From NCBI GenBank assembly GCA_001803235.1, contig MHBL01000434.1, positions 1 through 56,984 on the forward strand: a DNA stretch of 56,984 bases, written 5' to 3'. The translations under genes and the position numbers were made by a program. Under the pieces are notes generated by a model. It saw only the letters and a list, made by a program, of their open reading frames with translations. It ran no database searches and was not told the origin of the DNA. The DNA comes from Lentisphaerae bacterium RIFOXYA12_64_32 (GTDB lineage Bacteria > Verrucomicrobiota > Lentisphaeria > Oligosphaerales > YB12-FULL-65-16). This document shows positions 42,375-51,162 of the stretch, in pieces (position 1 is the first letter of the stretch; the number at the start of each line of letters is the position of its first letter).

Positions 42375-44243
42375 CTACTCCGAGTCGCTGCCGTCACCTT
42401 CCTCCTCGGAACGCACCGTTCGGTGGAGATCGCGCAGTTTTCGGAGCAGGGTTACATCCGCGTCGGCAAACACATCGAGGTCGTTGTTGCTCGTCTTGCC
42501 GCCGGGTCTGCGGAACACCGCGGCGTTGCCCTCGAAGCCAACCAGTTCGGCGGTGACGCTCTTGCCCCCCTTGCTGGTCCACTCGCGGGATAGTCCTGCC
42601 GTGAGGTGCAGCGTGTATTCGCCGGTCTCGTCTTGCCCTTCCAGTACGTCGGTGCCGGCCAGGTTAAGATCCAGGGTTGGAGAACTGTCGAGAAGGAGTA
42701 GCGGTTGCGGTTTTTCCGTCGCGGGAACGCCGCTCTTCGAGAGGCCGGTCAGGCGCAGATGTGCGCCTGTGTCGTCGCCCTTGCTGATGTGGCCGAGGTA
42801 GCGCTTGAACTGTCCAGGCTGGCGACTGTTATAGAGCAGGAGGCGAAGCTTGCCGGTGGCTGGGCTCGCACCCGCCGAGACCAACACGACGTCCAACTCG
42901 CTGCCATCCTTGCCGGTAATCTGGCCGGAACACCCGCTGCCCGGCTTCATCAGCAGGCGTCGCAGCGCCAGCCCGATGTCCCCCGTGGCGGCTGAACTCG
43001 CCGGCCTCTGGTTTGAGGGCGCAGCGAAGGGGTTGGTGGCGGGCGTGGCTGGGGGGGCGGCCGGTTTGGGGGTGGCGGGCGTGGCAGAACCCGGTTGGCC
43101 GGCATCGCTGGGCGCCGGAGGTGTGACGGTCGCCGTGACGGCATGTGGCGCGTTTTTGGCACGCTGGTGGGCGACGCCCAGAACGGCGCAGGCTACCAGG
43201 ACATAGCCCAGCGCCAGGACGGTCCATGCCAGGGCAGGGGGAATGGGGGTGGACATTGGCTGTGCCCCTCCAAGGGGGGGGGCGCTGAATTTCATCTCCC
43301 GGGTCACTTGTGAACCGGACACGGCGCCGAGCACAGCCCCGAGGACGGTTCCGATCCCGAGTGCCAGGGCGGTTGCGTACAAAACGCGGCTGCCGGCTTG
43401 CGGGGTGAGAGCGGTGTTCAAGCCGCTCCAGAATGCCACATAGGTCGCGCCTGTGGCGGCGGCGGCGGCGATCGCGGTGTTGCGGTTCCGTGCCAGGCCG
43501 AGGTTCCTGGCGAGGATCGGGACGCCGACCTCAAGCAACCCCCAGATACCGAACAATACCAGGTTCAAGACACCTGCCAGCAGGCCGCGCTTGCCCCACG
43601 GGTCGAAGAGGCCGCCCAGGAAGAACCCGGCGGCAAGGCCGACCAGAGCCGCCCCGCCGGACATCAGCAGGCAAAGCGGTCGTTCGGCCCGCGCGACGTG
43701 GAAGACACCGTGCTTGGCACGCGGCGGAAGTCCCCCCTCCATTTTCAGGACCTGCAGCCCGGTGTCAGTGACCGTCCTCGTCAGCCTGGGGCCCGTCTCT
43801 TCCGGCGCGGCGGCAGGGGCGGGTTCGTCGGACGCGTTCGACGAATCCGCCGCGTCAGACGCCCCGGATACGTCGGGCGGGACCGAGGCATCCGAGGCCC
43901 CCGTTCCTTGGTCGGATGGAGGGTTCGCCGCCTCGGGGACGGGCGTCTCCGGCACGGCGTCCTTCACCCCGGGCAACGTCGCACAGGTCTTGCAGACCGG
44001 ATGCGTCTCCTTGGACGCGTAGCATTCCTCGCACAGGAAATCATGGCAGTTCCGGCAAGAGGTCAGTGCCGCGCGGTCAGGGTGGTGCTTGCAGCGGGGG
44101 CCCTTGATGTCGTAGCTCGACTTCATCGCGCGCGTGTCGGGAACCACCAGATCCTTGTGGCAGAGCGGGCAGGCGATGGTTGTCCCGATCAGGCCGGCGA
44201 AGGTCTCCAAGCTCCCTTTGCAGTGCGGGCACTGAACGGTCAT
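42375..44243 (-). CDS. zinc-ribbon / B-box multi-pass membrane protein
   Basis: 622 residues. An N-terminal zinc ribbon (Cys5, Cys8, Cys25, Cys28) and a B-box-like zinc finger (about 51-90, CKHHPDRAALTSCRNCHDFLC) are followed by a Pro/Ala/Asp-rich linker (95-165). About five transmembrane helices follow (190-365), then a second low-complexity region (375-425) and a C-terminal soluble domain with hydrophobic beta-strands (LLLYNSRQPGQFKRYL, TYTLHL-like). I do not recognise the C-terminal domain. Proteins of this build occur in Kiritimatiellota, Planctomycetes and Hydrogenedentes; the function is unknown. It is followed by ispE on the same strand but transcribed in the opposite order: ispE lies upstream. 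Confidence 0.75.
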   Translation of the reverse strand: MTVQCPHCKGSLETFAGLIGTTIACPLCHKDLVVPDTRAMKSSYDIKGPRCKHHPDRAALTSCRNCHDFLCEECYASKETHPVCKTCATLPGVKDAVPETPVPEAANPPSDQGTGASDASVPPDVSGASDAADSSNASDEPAPAAAPEETGPRLTRTVTDTGLQVLKMEGGLPPRAKHGVFHVARAERPLCLLMSGGAALVGLAAGFFLGGLFDPWGKRGLLAGVLNLVLFGIWGLLEVGVPILARNLGLARNRNTAIAAAAATGATYVAFWSGLNTALTPQAGSRVLYATALALGIGTVLGAVLGAVSGSQVTREMKFSAPPLGGAQPMSTPIPPALAWTVLALGYVLVACAVLGVAHQRAKNAPHAVTATVTPPAPSDAGQPGSATPATPKPAAPPATPATNPFAAPSNQRPASSAATGDIGLALRRLLMKPGSGCSGQITGKDGSELDVVLVSAGASPATGKLRLLLYNSRQPGQFKRYLGHISKGDDTGAHLRLTGLSKSGVPATEKPQPLLLLDSSPTLDLNLAGTDVLEGQDETGEYTLHLTAGLSREWTSKGGKSVTAELVGFEGNAAVFRRPGGKTSNNDLDVFADADVTLLRKLRDLHRTVRSEEEGDGSDSE

Positions 44244-44514
44244 AACCCACAGTCCCTCAACTTGAAGAAGGCCGTGGCCAGGCCGTTTGGCCCGGCCCAG
44301 GTCTCTTCTCCACAGGCACCCGGCAGCGTACTCAGTGACACCCTACACCTGCCAACAGGATGTTTCAACGCCATCCGCGGCAGGCGTTCGGTTCGGAACG
44401 GAGTGTCACTGTCCTGCCAGGGGGGGGACAGGCCTCCCGGCTTGGCGGGGAATTGCGGTGTCCCGGAGAACCCGCAGGGAGGGCGAGCCCTCGGGAATTC
44501 AATCGGGCTTGTGG

Positions 44515-45399
44515 CTACTTCGGCCCGCCGGCACTGGGAGTGCCGGCCTTGCAGGCGCAGGTCCAGATGCTGTCGCCGAATTCGCGCCGCGCCGCGCCCA
44601 GGAGTGCAGCGGAGTCAACGCCCGGGAAGATTCCGAAGACGGTCGGTCCGCTGCCTGACACGCGAGCGGCCTGGCAGCCGTTGGCGCGCAGGAACTCCAG
44701 CATCATCTCGACCAGAGGGAACTTCCGGCACACGGCGAATTCGAGGGCGTTGTACGTGCCGCGGGCGATAGCGGCCGAGTCTCCCCGGTCCAGACCGTTG
44801 AGGACGATGTCGGCGCCGGGTGCGGCAGGACGCGTGGTGCGGTCGGTTTCGCGGTAGGTCCAGGCGGCTGACACGGGGAATCCGGCATTGAGCAGGACTA
44901 TGGGAAGGGCTACGCGGCATGGGACGGGACGGAGACGCTCCCCAATGCCGGCGGCGCGGCTGGGGCATGGGTTCAGAAAGAACGGCACGTCCGCTCCCAG
45001 GCCTGCGGCGAGGTCCATGAGCGACGCCGTGTCGAGCGAATTGGATACCGCACGATGGAGGAGAAGCAGCAACGTGGCGGCGTTGGAACTGCCGCCCCCC
45101 AGGCCGGCAGCGACCGGGATGCGTTTGGCGATGGAAATGCGCCACCGGGGTTCGCAGCCGGCGGCGGCGGCAAAAGCGGATGCCGCGCGCCAGCACAGAT
45201 TGCGGTCATCGTTCGGAACACCAGGGGCGTCGCAGTGTACTTCTATGCCGGGAGTGGGGCGGGTTTCAAGACTCACCGTATCGGCGAGGGCATCGAGCGG
45301 CAGGAAGACAGTGTCAATCTCATGGTACCCATCGGCGCGCCGGCCGATGACGTCCAGGTAGAGATTGATCTTTGCGGGACTTGGCGCCGAGAGTTTCAT
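44515..45399 (-). CDS. ispE: 4-diphosphocytidyl-2-C-methyl-D-erythritol kinase
   Basis: 294 residues from ATG 45399. It phosphorylates CDP-methylerythritol in the MEP isoprenoid pathway, feeding UppS. SPAKINLYLDVIGRRADGYHEIDTVF, the GHMP loop IPVAAGLGGGSSNAATLL and the C-terminal RVSGSGPTVFG are typical. Length is normal. It starts seven bases after the phosphoesterase stop, so the two are probably one transcript. Confidence 0.95.
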   Translation of the reverse strand: MKLSAPSPAKINLYLDVIGRRADGYHEIDTVFLPLDALADTVSLETRPTPGIEVHCDAPGVPNDDRNLCWRAASAFAAAAGCEPRWRISIAKRIPVAAGLGGGSSNAATLLLLLHRAVSNSLDTASLMDLAAGLGADVPFFLNPCPSRAAGIGERLRPVPCRVALPIVLLNAGFPVSAAWTYRETDRTTRPAAPGADIVLNGLDRGDSAAIARGTYNALEFAVCRKFPLVEMMLEFLRANGCQAARVSGSGPTVFGIFPGVDSAALLGAARREFGDSIWTCACKAGTPSAGGPK

Positions 45400-45406
45400 G
45401 CATTCG

Positions 45407-46135
45407 TCACCGTCCCTGGGCCAAGCGTGCCGCCAGTTCCTCTGGCAGCCCGGCCTTGCGGATTCGGGCTTGGGCCGTCTCAATGTCGTACGACACGCGG
45501 ACCAATCGAATAGCGCCACTCTCCGTGTCGTAGACCACGCCGCAGGCGCGAGGATCGCCGTCTCGGGGCTGTCCCACGGACCCGACACCGATGAGGAGCC
45601 GGTGTGTCCGCGGCAGAAACATGTTGTGGAGCATCTCCAGTTGCGGCACGTGCTGCAACTGGTGCGAGACACACAGCGGCACATGCGTGTGACCGTTGAA
45701 CGTGATGCGCGACGGCTGGAACAGGAAATTGTGGACCGCGGTACGCTCGTTGATCACGTAGGACCAGCGTGGCCACCAGGCGTGCGACGAGTGCACAATC
45801 TGGAACCCGTCCAATGACAGGACGCGCGGCAGGGTCGCGAGCCAGGCCAGTTGCGCCTCCGGCAAGGTCTTCTGAGTCCAGAGCACGCCTTCGCGCGCGT
45901 CAGGCTGGATCCGCCACTGGCCACCCATCTGGGTCACGTACTCGTCGTGATTTCCTTTGACGGTGGGAATGTTGCGTTCTCGCACCACATCGATGCATTC
46001 GCGTGGGCAGGCACCGTACCCGACGATATCCCCGGTGCAGATCAGTTGATCGACCTTCGCCCGGTCCAAGGCTTCGAGGATGGCCTTGAGGGCGTCGAGG
46101 TTGCCGTGAATGTCACCGATGATACCGATCCGCAT
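45407..46135 (-). CDS. metallophosphoesterase (YfcE-like)
   Basis: 242 residues. The calcineurin-like metal site is complete: Asp8 and His10 (GDIHGN), Asp36 (CTGDIVGYG), Asn62-His63 (GNHDEY), a later His in IVHSSHAW and GHTH. Similar to diadenosine-tetraphosphatase-like and phosphodiesterase proteins of unknown substrate. A C-terminal beta domain has GSVGQPRDGDPRACGVVYD. It precedes ispE on the same strand. Confidence 0.92.
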   Translation of the reverse strand: MRIGIIGDIHGNLDALKAILEALDRAKVDQLICTGDIVGYGACPRECIDVVRERNIPTVKGNHDEYVTQMGGQWRIQPDAREGVLWTQKTLPEAQLAWLATLPRVLSLDGFQIVHSSHAWWPRWSYVINERTAVHNFLFQPSRITFNGHTHVPLCVSHQLQHVPQLEMLHNMFLPRTHRLLIGVGSVGQPRDGDPRACGVVYDTESGAIRLVRVSYDIETAQARIRKAGLPEELAARLAQGR

Positions 46136-46362
46136 GACGCTATCTCAGTCCGCGCAAAGTTACCCGGTCTGAAGTGGACCGACCTGGCTTGAACATGGAG
46201 CGTTCGCCACTCCACGAGTAAGCCACCCTTGGGGCGGTTCAAAAGCCTGACGGTCTCTCCTCTGGGAACCTGGCAGGCCCCGAACCCAGCAGAGGGACTT
46301 CGACGTAAAGTCAGTACGCCTCCTCTTCAAGGCAAATCTTGAGCCAGAGGCGCACGCCAAAG
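46136..46362. other. region upstream of the phosphoesterase gene, one hairpin
   Basis: No gene is visible. CCTCTGGG (46259-46266) pairs with CCCAGCAGAGG (46285-46295, one bulged base). I checked for a tRNA because of nearby GTTCAAAA but no acceptor or anticodon stem fits. Confidence 0.35.
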
Positions 46363-46552
46363 CTCGACCTGTGCAATAAGGGGATCAGGCCCCGTCACCT
46401 TCCGACAGTACCGTGGGCGGCCCCCCGCCCGCTTCTCGGCGCCCACGTAGAACAAGACTCGTATGGCGGGCGGGGGGCCGCCCGCGGTACTGCCTGTCAG
46501 GAGGGGGCCGGCCAGGGCTGGCACCACACTGCTCCGCTTATTGCACACGTCA
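46363..46552. repeat. Family C palindromic element, copy 2 (MITE-like)
   Basis: 190 bases bounded by inverted ends (CTCGACCTGTGCAATAAG and its diverged complement). The central GCGGGCGGGGGGCCGCCCGC has an inverted partner in GGGCGGCCCCCCGCCCGC. Its sequence is 80 to 90 percent like 41909-42117 by eye. It lies between the divergent phosphoesterase and nadD genes. Confidence 0.8.
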
Positions 46553-46855
46553 CCAAAACTTGCGCCGCAGACCGTTGCGGTGCAATCGGGTTATTCACGT
46601 CAGCGAAGCGGTCGTGAATAGGTCGGCCAAAACAATAGCCATGCATGTTCGAGAAAACAATCGGCATCATTGAAGAATCGCACTATATTGTAGGTGTTGG
46701 TGGTGGGCTCGGGCCGCGCGTGGAGGGCGTGAGGGTTCCGGAACCTCCCCGTAGCCATCGGGCGCGGGGGCGCGGTGAAGCCCCGGGCGACGGTGTTCCC
46801 GACGCGAGGGGGCATCGGCTGGCTCCCGACGTGAATGAGGCAGGATTGGATTTGC

Positions 46856-47578
46856 ATGGAGGATCAGGCACATCTGATGGTGAACCCAGCAACGACAGAA
46901 CCTTCGCCTGAGAGAACTGCTCCGGGCGGGGGTAGTGAACTGACTCCCTCCCGCCGGCCGCGTTTGGCGGTGTTCGGGGGGTCCTTTGATCCAGTCCACA
47001 ACGGGCACCTGTTCGTGGCCGGAGAGATGGTGCGTGGTGGACACGCCGACGAGGTCCTGTTTGTGCCGGCACGGCAGCCTCCACACAAGATCGACCTTGA
47101 CCTGGCGCCGGCGAACCACCGACTGGCCATGCTGCGTCTGGCTTTGGCCTTCTACCCCGAGTTCAGCGTTTCCGATATTGAGCTGAGTCGTGAAGCCGGG
47201 CCGTCCTACACGTTTGATACCCTGGAAACACTCCGCCAGGTCTTCCCCGAGCACGAGATCCGTTTCCTTCTCGGGATGGACAACCTGATTGACCTGCACC
47301 GGTGGTATCGGGCCACTGAGCTGGTTCAGCATTACGAGCTTCTCATCTATCCGCGCCCCGGGGTTTCCACTCCGAGTTTCGCGGCGCTCGCGGCCCATTT
47401 TGGAGACCGCATGGCGCGGAAACTGGCGAAGTCTGTCGTGGCGTTGCCGGAAATGCCTGTTGTCGCCACGGAAATCAGAGCTGACTTGGTCCGGGGCAGG
47501 ACGGTCGCAGGACGGTGCCCCGAGAGCGTTCTGGGATACATTCGCGACCATGGGCTTTACGGTTCCCGACCGGCGTGA
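46856..47578 (+). CDS. nadD: nicotinate-nucleotide adenylyltransferase
   Basis: 240 residues from ATG 46856; a start at 46835 or 46877 is also possible because the first 35 residues are not conserved. It adenylates NaMN in NAD synthesis. The nucleotidyltransferase motif GGSFDPVHNGH (41-51, His48 and His51), the substrate segment LREAGPSYTFDTLE-like (residues SREAGPSYTFDTLE), FLLGMDN and the C-terminal SVLGYIRDHGLY are typical. rsfS follows after 97 bases, the usual nadD-rsfS pairing. Confidence 0.95.
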   Translation: MEDQAHLMVNPATTEPSPERTAPGGGSELTPSRRPRLAVFGGSFDPVHNGHLFVAGEMVRGGHADEVLFVPARQPPHKIDLDLAPANHRLAMLRLALAFYPEFSVSDIELSREAGPSYTFDTLETLRQVFPEHEIRFLLGMDNLIDLHRWYRATELVQHYELLIYPRPGVSTPSFAALAAHFGDRMARKLAKSVVALPEMPVVATEIRADLVRGRTVAGRCPESVLGYIRDHGLYGSRPA

Positions 47579-47675
47579 ACGTGGCGCTTCACGCAACTGT
47601 GGACCACGGACAATGGACCATCGTCCGTGGTCACGCAATGAGACCTGTAGCACTTACGAGACGTAGGGAGACGGC

Positions 47676-48152
47676 ATGCCGCAAGCAAGTGTACGACCGA
47701 TGGACTCGGAAGCCTTCGCCAGGCGCTGTGTGGAAGTCTGCGAGGACCGCAAAGCGGGGGATGTGATTCTGTTCGACGTGCGTAACATCTCTGTGCTGGC
47801 GGACTTCTACATTCTCTGCACGGCCAACTCTGAACCGCATCTGCGTGCGGTCCAGGATCACCTTCACCAGGAGCTGGCCAAGACGGGAGTCCGGCCGCGA
47901 GGCAGGGAAGGGGTTGCCGCCAGCCGTTGGGTGATTGTCGACTATGGCGATGTGCTGATTCACGTCATGGATCCGGAGCGACGGGATTACTACCGTTTGG
48001 AGGAACTCTGGGGACAGGACTGCATCCTCTACCGCAGTCCGCAGGACACAAGCTCAGCGCCCGTGGCGTTCGGCCGTGAAGCGGCGCGGCAGGGAAGCGG
48101 CGGCGGGCTGCCTCGCGGCAGAAAGCCGAGAGCCGTTCCCGAGCAGGACTGA
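47676..48152 (+). CDS. rsfS: ribosomal silencing factor RsfS
   Basis: 158 residues from ATG 47676, with GGGAG before it. It binds ribosomal protein uL14 and prevents subunit joining when nutrients are scarce. The conserved core (DRKAGDVILFDVRNISVLADFYILCTANS, EGVAASRWVIVDYGDVLIHVM, YYRLEELWGQD) spans 25-120. The last 38 residues are an extra Arg/Gly-rich tail not usual for the family. Confidence 0.94.
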   Translation: MPQASVRPMDSEAFARRCVEVCEDRKAGDVILFDVRNISVLADFYILCTANSEPHLRAVQDHLHQELAKTGVRPRGREGVAASRWVIVDYGDVLIHVMDPERRDYYRLEELWGQDCILYRSPQDTSSAPVAFGREAARQGSGGGLPRGRKPRAVPEQD

Positions 48153-48194
48153 TCCCCGAAGCGCTTGCGGAAGTACTGCGCGAACATGGTTTCT

Positions 48195-48262
48195 AGGGTT
48201 AAGGCGTGAGCGTTCGGAAAGAAACACTCTGATGCTGAATCGATGGCCCATTCCTGAACCCT
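48195..48262. repeat. Family F hairpin, copy 2
   Basis: AGGGTTAAGG (48195-48204) and CCTGAACCCT (48253-48262) form an inverted repeat. The loop contains CTGATGCTGAATCGATGGC, close to the loop of 27681-27731. CCTGAAC is repeated at the end, as in the first copy. It is followed at 48329-48346 by an 18-base match to 41053-41070. Confidence 0.5.
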
Positions 48263-48405
48263 GAACCATCATCCCGCCAGGCGGGTCCTGCAAGAGGTGC
48301 CCCCGTCTGTCATCGAGGCGAAAGAGGCGACCTGTGCGGGTAAGTCCCGAGAGACGGTGCGATGCTTGCCACGGCAGTGGTTCGGGGGCGCGGCGCCTGT
48401 CTCGC

Positions 48406-49551
48406 ATGGCGGGAGGCGAGACGGCTTTTGTGAGGGCATTGACGCCCCTCTCTGCGTCGCCTCCAAGACCATCCTTCCTTGCTTGGTTCCGGCGTGCGGT
48501 GGCGGCGTGCGGGACAGCCCTGGCGGTGGGGCTCGCGGACCTGGGCGGGGTTGTGGTTGCCGCCGACCTTCCTGCGCCTGCCGAGTTCCGTGTCTTGTCC
48601 TACAATGTGCATAACTTCTTCCCCGCCAGCGTGCCCGGCGCGAAGTCGGCGGAGTCCAAGGCGGCGGTCATCGATGTGGTGGCCGGAATTGACGCGGCGA
48701 TCATGCTGCTGGTCGAGACCGGCGGGCAGGAGTCGGTCCGCGAGATTCAGGACATGCTGCGTCGGAAGGGGTGCGAGTACCCGTTTTCCTCCGTGGTCGA
48801 GGGCGGAGACCAGGAACGGCGGCTTGCGGTGTTGGCCAAGTGGGAGCCGGTCGAGGTCCAGCATGACGTGACGGCGTTCTACAACCTGGGCGGATTACAC
48901 GTCCGGGTGCAGCGCGGGTTCGCGAACTGTACGTTCCAGTGGGCCAACGGCTACCGCCTGCACCTGTTGGGGGCGCACCTGAAGAGCAAGGTCTACCACC
49001 AGCTCGGCCAGACGGACATGCGCCGCTACGAGGCGCGGCAGCTCCGATACCTGGTCAACGGGATCCTGGACAAGGAGCCGGACGCCAACATCCTGGTCGT
49101 GGGCGACATGAATGATTCCCCGAACGCGTCGCCGGTTACCACGCTCCTGGGACGCCGCTACAAGGACGAGAAACAACTTTATGACCTGCGGCCGCTGGAC
49201 CGCTACGACCTCGCTTGGACGCATTTGTGGCAGGCCGGAGACGTTTACTCGCGTATCGACTACGCGCTGGCCACCTATGGTTTGCTGCCCGAGGTCGACC
49301 TCGATAAGACCTGCCTGCCGGAGTTGGGCAGCTTGCAGCTTGCATCGGATCACCGGCCGTTGGTGGTCACGCTGACACCGGTGGAGAAATCGATGGCCGC
49401 TGCAGTCCTGGACCGTTTTGACCAGAGCATTCGCAAGGTGCCCAACGCCGTGCCAACTGCCGAGGCGGAGCGGATGATCGGGACACGCAAGGCGCGCCGG
49501 GCGGAGGAGCAGGACAACGGGTCGGAGGCCGGAGACACGGGCGAGGAGTAG
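48406..49551 (+). CDS. secreted endonuclease/exonuclease/phosphatase (EEP) family protein
   Basis: 381 residues from ATG 48406. A signal sequence or anchor (about 20-55, FLAWFRRAVAACGTALAV) is followed by the EEP core with SYNVHNFF, LLVETGG, GAHLKSK, VVGDMNDSP, RIDYALA and SDHRPLVVTL. The Asp, Asn and His residues needed for metal-dependent phosphodiester cleavage are present. It probably acts outside the cytoplasm on nucleic acid or a phosphodiester. A charged C-terminal tail (about 330-381) follows. The frame is open upstream of 48406, but a start there would lie in a repeat region. It ends 12 bases before the aldo/keto reductase. Confidence 0.82.
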   Translation: MAGGETAFVRALTPLSASPPRPSFLAWFRRAVAACGTALAVGLADLGGVVVAADLPAPAEFRVLSYNVHNFFPASVPGAKSAESKAAVIDVVAGIDAAIMLLVETGGQESVREIQDMLRRKGCEYPFSSVVEGGDQERRLAVLAKWEPVEVQHDVTAFYNLGGLHVRVQRGFANCTFQWANGYRLHLLGAHLKSKVYHQLGQTDMRRYEARQLRYLVNGILDKEPDANILVVGDMNDSPNASPVTTLLGRRYKDEKQLYDLRPLDRYDLAWTHLWQAGDVYSRIDYALATYGLLPEVDLDKTCLPELGSLQLASDHRPLVVTLTPVEKSMAAAVLDRFDQSIRKVPNAVPTAEAERMIGTRKARRAEEQDNGSEAGDTGEE

Positions 49552-49563
49552 GAAGCCGCAACC

Positions 49564-50655
49564 ATGGACCACAGCAAACCGCATCCTGAGTTCTACAATG
49601 TTCCCTGGGCCACGGACAGTTTCAACGGCATGCCGTACCGAAGCCTCGGCCGCTCCGGGCTGCGAGTGTCGAACGTCGGTTTGGGCACGTGGAAGATCGG
49701 ATACCCGCGCACAGGGGACGGCGCACGGGTGGACGAGAAAGCGGCGTGGCGCATTTTCGACCGCGCCATCGAGTGCGGCGTCACCTTCTGGGACACGGCG
49801 AACCGCTACAACGGGGCGTCGGGCAACTCGGAGCGTATCATCGGCCGCTGGTTCCGCAGCAACCCCGAACAGCGTCGCAACGTGGTTTTGGCCACGAAAG
49901 TGTTTGGCGGCATGGACGGCCGGACCCCGAATCACAGCGGGCTGTCAAGGCTGAGCATCATGGAGTCGGTCTACGCGTGCTTGGAGCGGCTCCAGGTTGA
50001 ATCCGTGGACGTGTTGTACTTCCACGCGTTCGACCCGGTGACGCCGATCGAGGAGAGTCTGGCTGCCGTCGAAGACTTGATGCGGCAAGATATCGTCCGA
50101 TACCTGGCCGTTTCGAATTTTTCCGTCGCGCAGTTGAACGAGTACCGGAAAGCCAGCGGCGCCTTCAGTCGGTGTTGTGTCTTGGCGGTTCAGAACCAGT
50201 TCGATATCCTGAACGGCGAGGGAAAGGAGCACTCCGGAGTGCTTGGGTGCGCGGCCAAGACGGGCGTATCGTTCGTTGCCTGGAGTCCCCTGGCCCGTGG
50301 ATTGCTCTCCGAAAAGTATCTGGAGCCGGCCAAGGCCAGCCGGGGTGACCGGCTGATCGACGAGGGCGACCTGGTTAAGGTTCTGACACCCGAGACGCTG
50401 GCGACGCTGCGTCGGTTGGCGGTGGTCGCGCGGGAGTTGGGCCTGACGCTTACCCAATTGGCTTTGGCCTACATGCTGACCCTGCCGGGGATGGGGCCGG
50501 TGATCCCGTCCGCCACGTCCGTTGAGCAGGTGGAGGCCAACGCGGCGGCGGGCAAGGTCGTCTTGAGTGAGGCGCAACGGCGTCGCGTGCGCGACGCCTT
50601 GGCCGGACCAGGCCGCGGCCGAGCGCGGAGTGGCTCGGCGCGCCCCGCGCCGTAG
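49564..50655 (+). CDS. aldo/keto reductase
   Basis: 363 residues. It reduces carbonyls with NADPH. The catalytic tetrad is Asp77, Tyr82 (WDTANRYNGASGNSE), Lys112 (LATKVFG) and His154 (YFHAFDP). The cofactor segment is present (SPLARGLLSEKYL, MGPVIPSATSVEQVEANAAA). Similar to the AKR11/AKR12-type (YghZ-like) enzymes; substrate unknown. The natural family ends near LSEAQRRRVRDAL. The last 17 residues (GPGRGRARSGSARPAP) and the stop codon come from a family E repeat inserted at its 3' end. Downstream the repeat continues to 50748. Confidence 0.9.
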   Translation: MDHSKPHPEFYNVPWATDSFNGMPYRSLGRSGLRVSNVGLGTWKIGYPRTGDGARVDEKAAWRIFDRAIECGVTFWDTANRYNGASGNSERIIGRWFRSNPEQRRNVVLATKVFGGMDGRTPNHSGLSRLSIMESVYACLERLQVESVDVLYFHAFDPVTPIEESLAAVEDLMRQDIVRYLAVSNFSVAQLNEYRKASGAFSRCCVLAVQNQFDILNGEGKEHSGVLGCAAKTGVSFVAWSPLARGLLSEKYLEPAKASRGDRLIDEGDLVKVLTPETLATLRRLAVVARELGLTLTQLALAYMLTLPGMGPVIPSATSVEQVEANAAAGKVVLSEAQRRRVRDALAGPGRGRARSGSARPAP

Positions 50656-50748
50656 TGGAGTGCGTCGGTTGACCGGTCCCCGGCCTGGGGACTCGGTCCG
50701 GGATGTACCTGAGCACTCCACGGCAGTCCCAGAGATCCCGCGCCGCCG
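50625..50748. repeat. Family E dispersed repeat, copy 3
   Basis: It shares GTGGCTCGGCGCG, CCGGTCCCCGGCC and the closing GATCCCGCGCCGCC pattern with the copies at 36648 and 40869, but is more diverged. Its first 31 bases provide the last codons and the TAG of the aldo/keto reductase gene. It ends 40 bases before the alkyltransferase start. Confidence 0.65.
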
Positions 50749-50787
50749 CATTGCGGGTGTCTCATGGCCACACAGAGGGTGAGTCGT

Positions 50788-51162
50788 ATGGCCGTTACCG
50801 AGTTCCAGCATCGGGTGTACGAGGCCTTGCGGCGGGTGCCACGAGGGCGAGTCACAACGTACAAGGCGCTCGCCGACTTCTTGGGTTGCGGGAGTTGCCG
50901 GGCGATCGGGCAGGCGCTGCGGCGCAACCCGTTTGCGCCCAAGGTGCCGTGTCACCGGGTCATTGCGTCCGACCTCCGGATTGGCGGGTTTGCCGGGGCG
51001 ACGTCCGGTGCGGAGATCGCACGCAAGCGGCGTCTGCTGGCCAGTGAAGGGGTCCGGTTCCGGAACGAGCGCCTGGCCGAGCCCCGCCGATGCCTGGCCG
51101 ATCTCTCTTTAGCGCCGGCAGCTTGCGGGCCTGTCTTGCGCGGCGCGGGGGTCCCCCGCTAG
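50788..51162 (+). CDS. ogt: O6-alkylguanine-DNA alkyltransferase
   Basis: 124 residues from ATG 50788, with AGAGGG eight bases before it. It repairs O6-alkylguanine by moving the alkyl group to its Cys55 in PCHRVI. The helix-turn-helix and Asn hinge region (RVPRGRVTTYKALADFLGC, IGQALRRNPF) and the active site are complete. It has no N-terminal regulatory domain. Because PCHR is intact it is an active alkyltransferase, not an alkyltransferase-like protein. The C-terminal 25 residues are not conserved. Convergent with the sensory operon, its stop overlapping that of the hybrid kinase gene by four bases. Confidence 0.92.
   Translation: MAVTEFQHRVYEALRRVPRGRVTTYKALADFLGCGSCRAIGQALRRNPFAPKVPCHRVIASDLRIGGFAGATSGAEIARKRRLLASEGVRFRNERLAEPRRCLADLSLAPAACGPVLRGAGVPR

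Noticed and set aside
46200..46310. tRNA-like stretch with GTTCAAAA and a CCTCTGGG hairpin
   Set aside because: No seven-base acceptor stem or anticodon arm can be placed around it.
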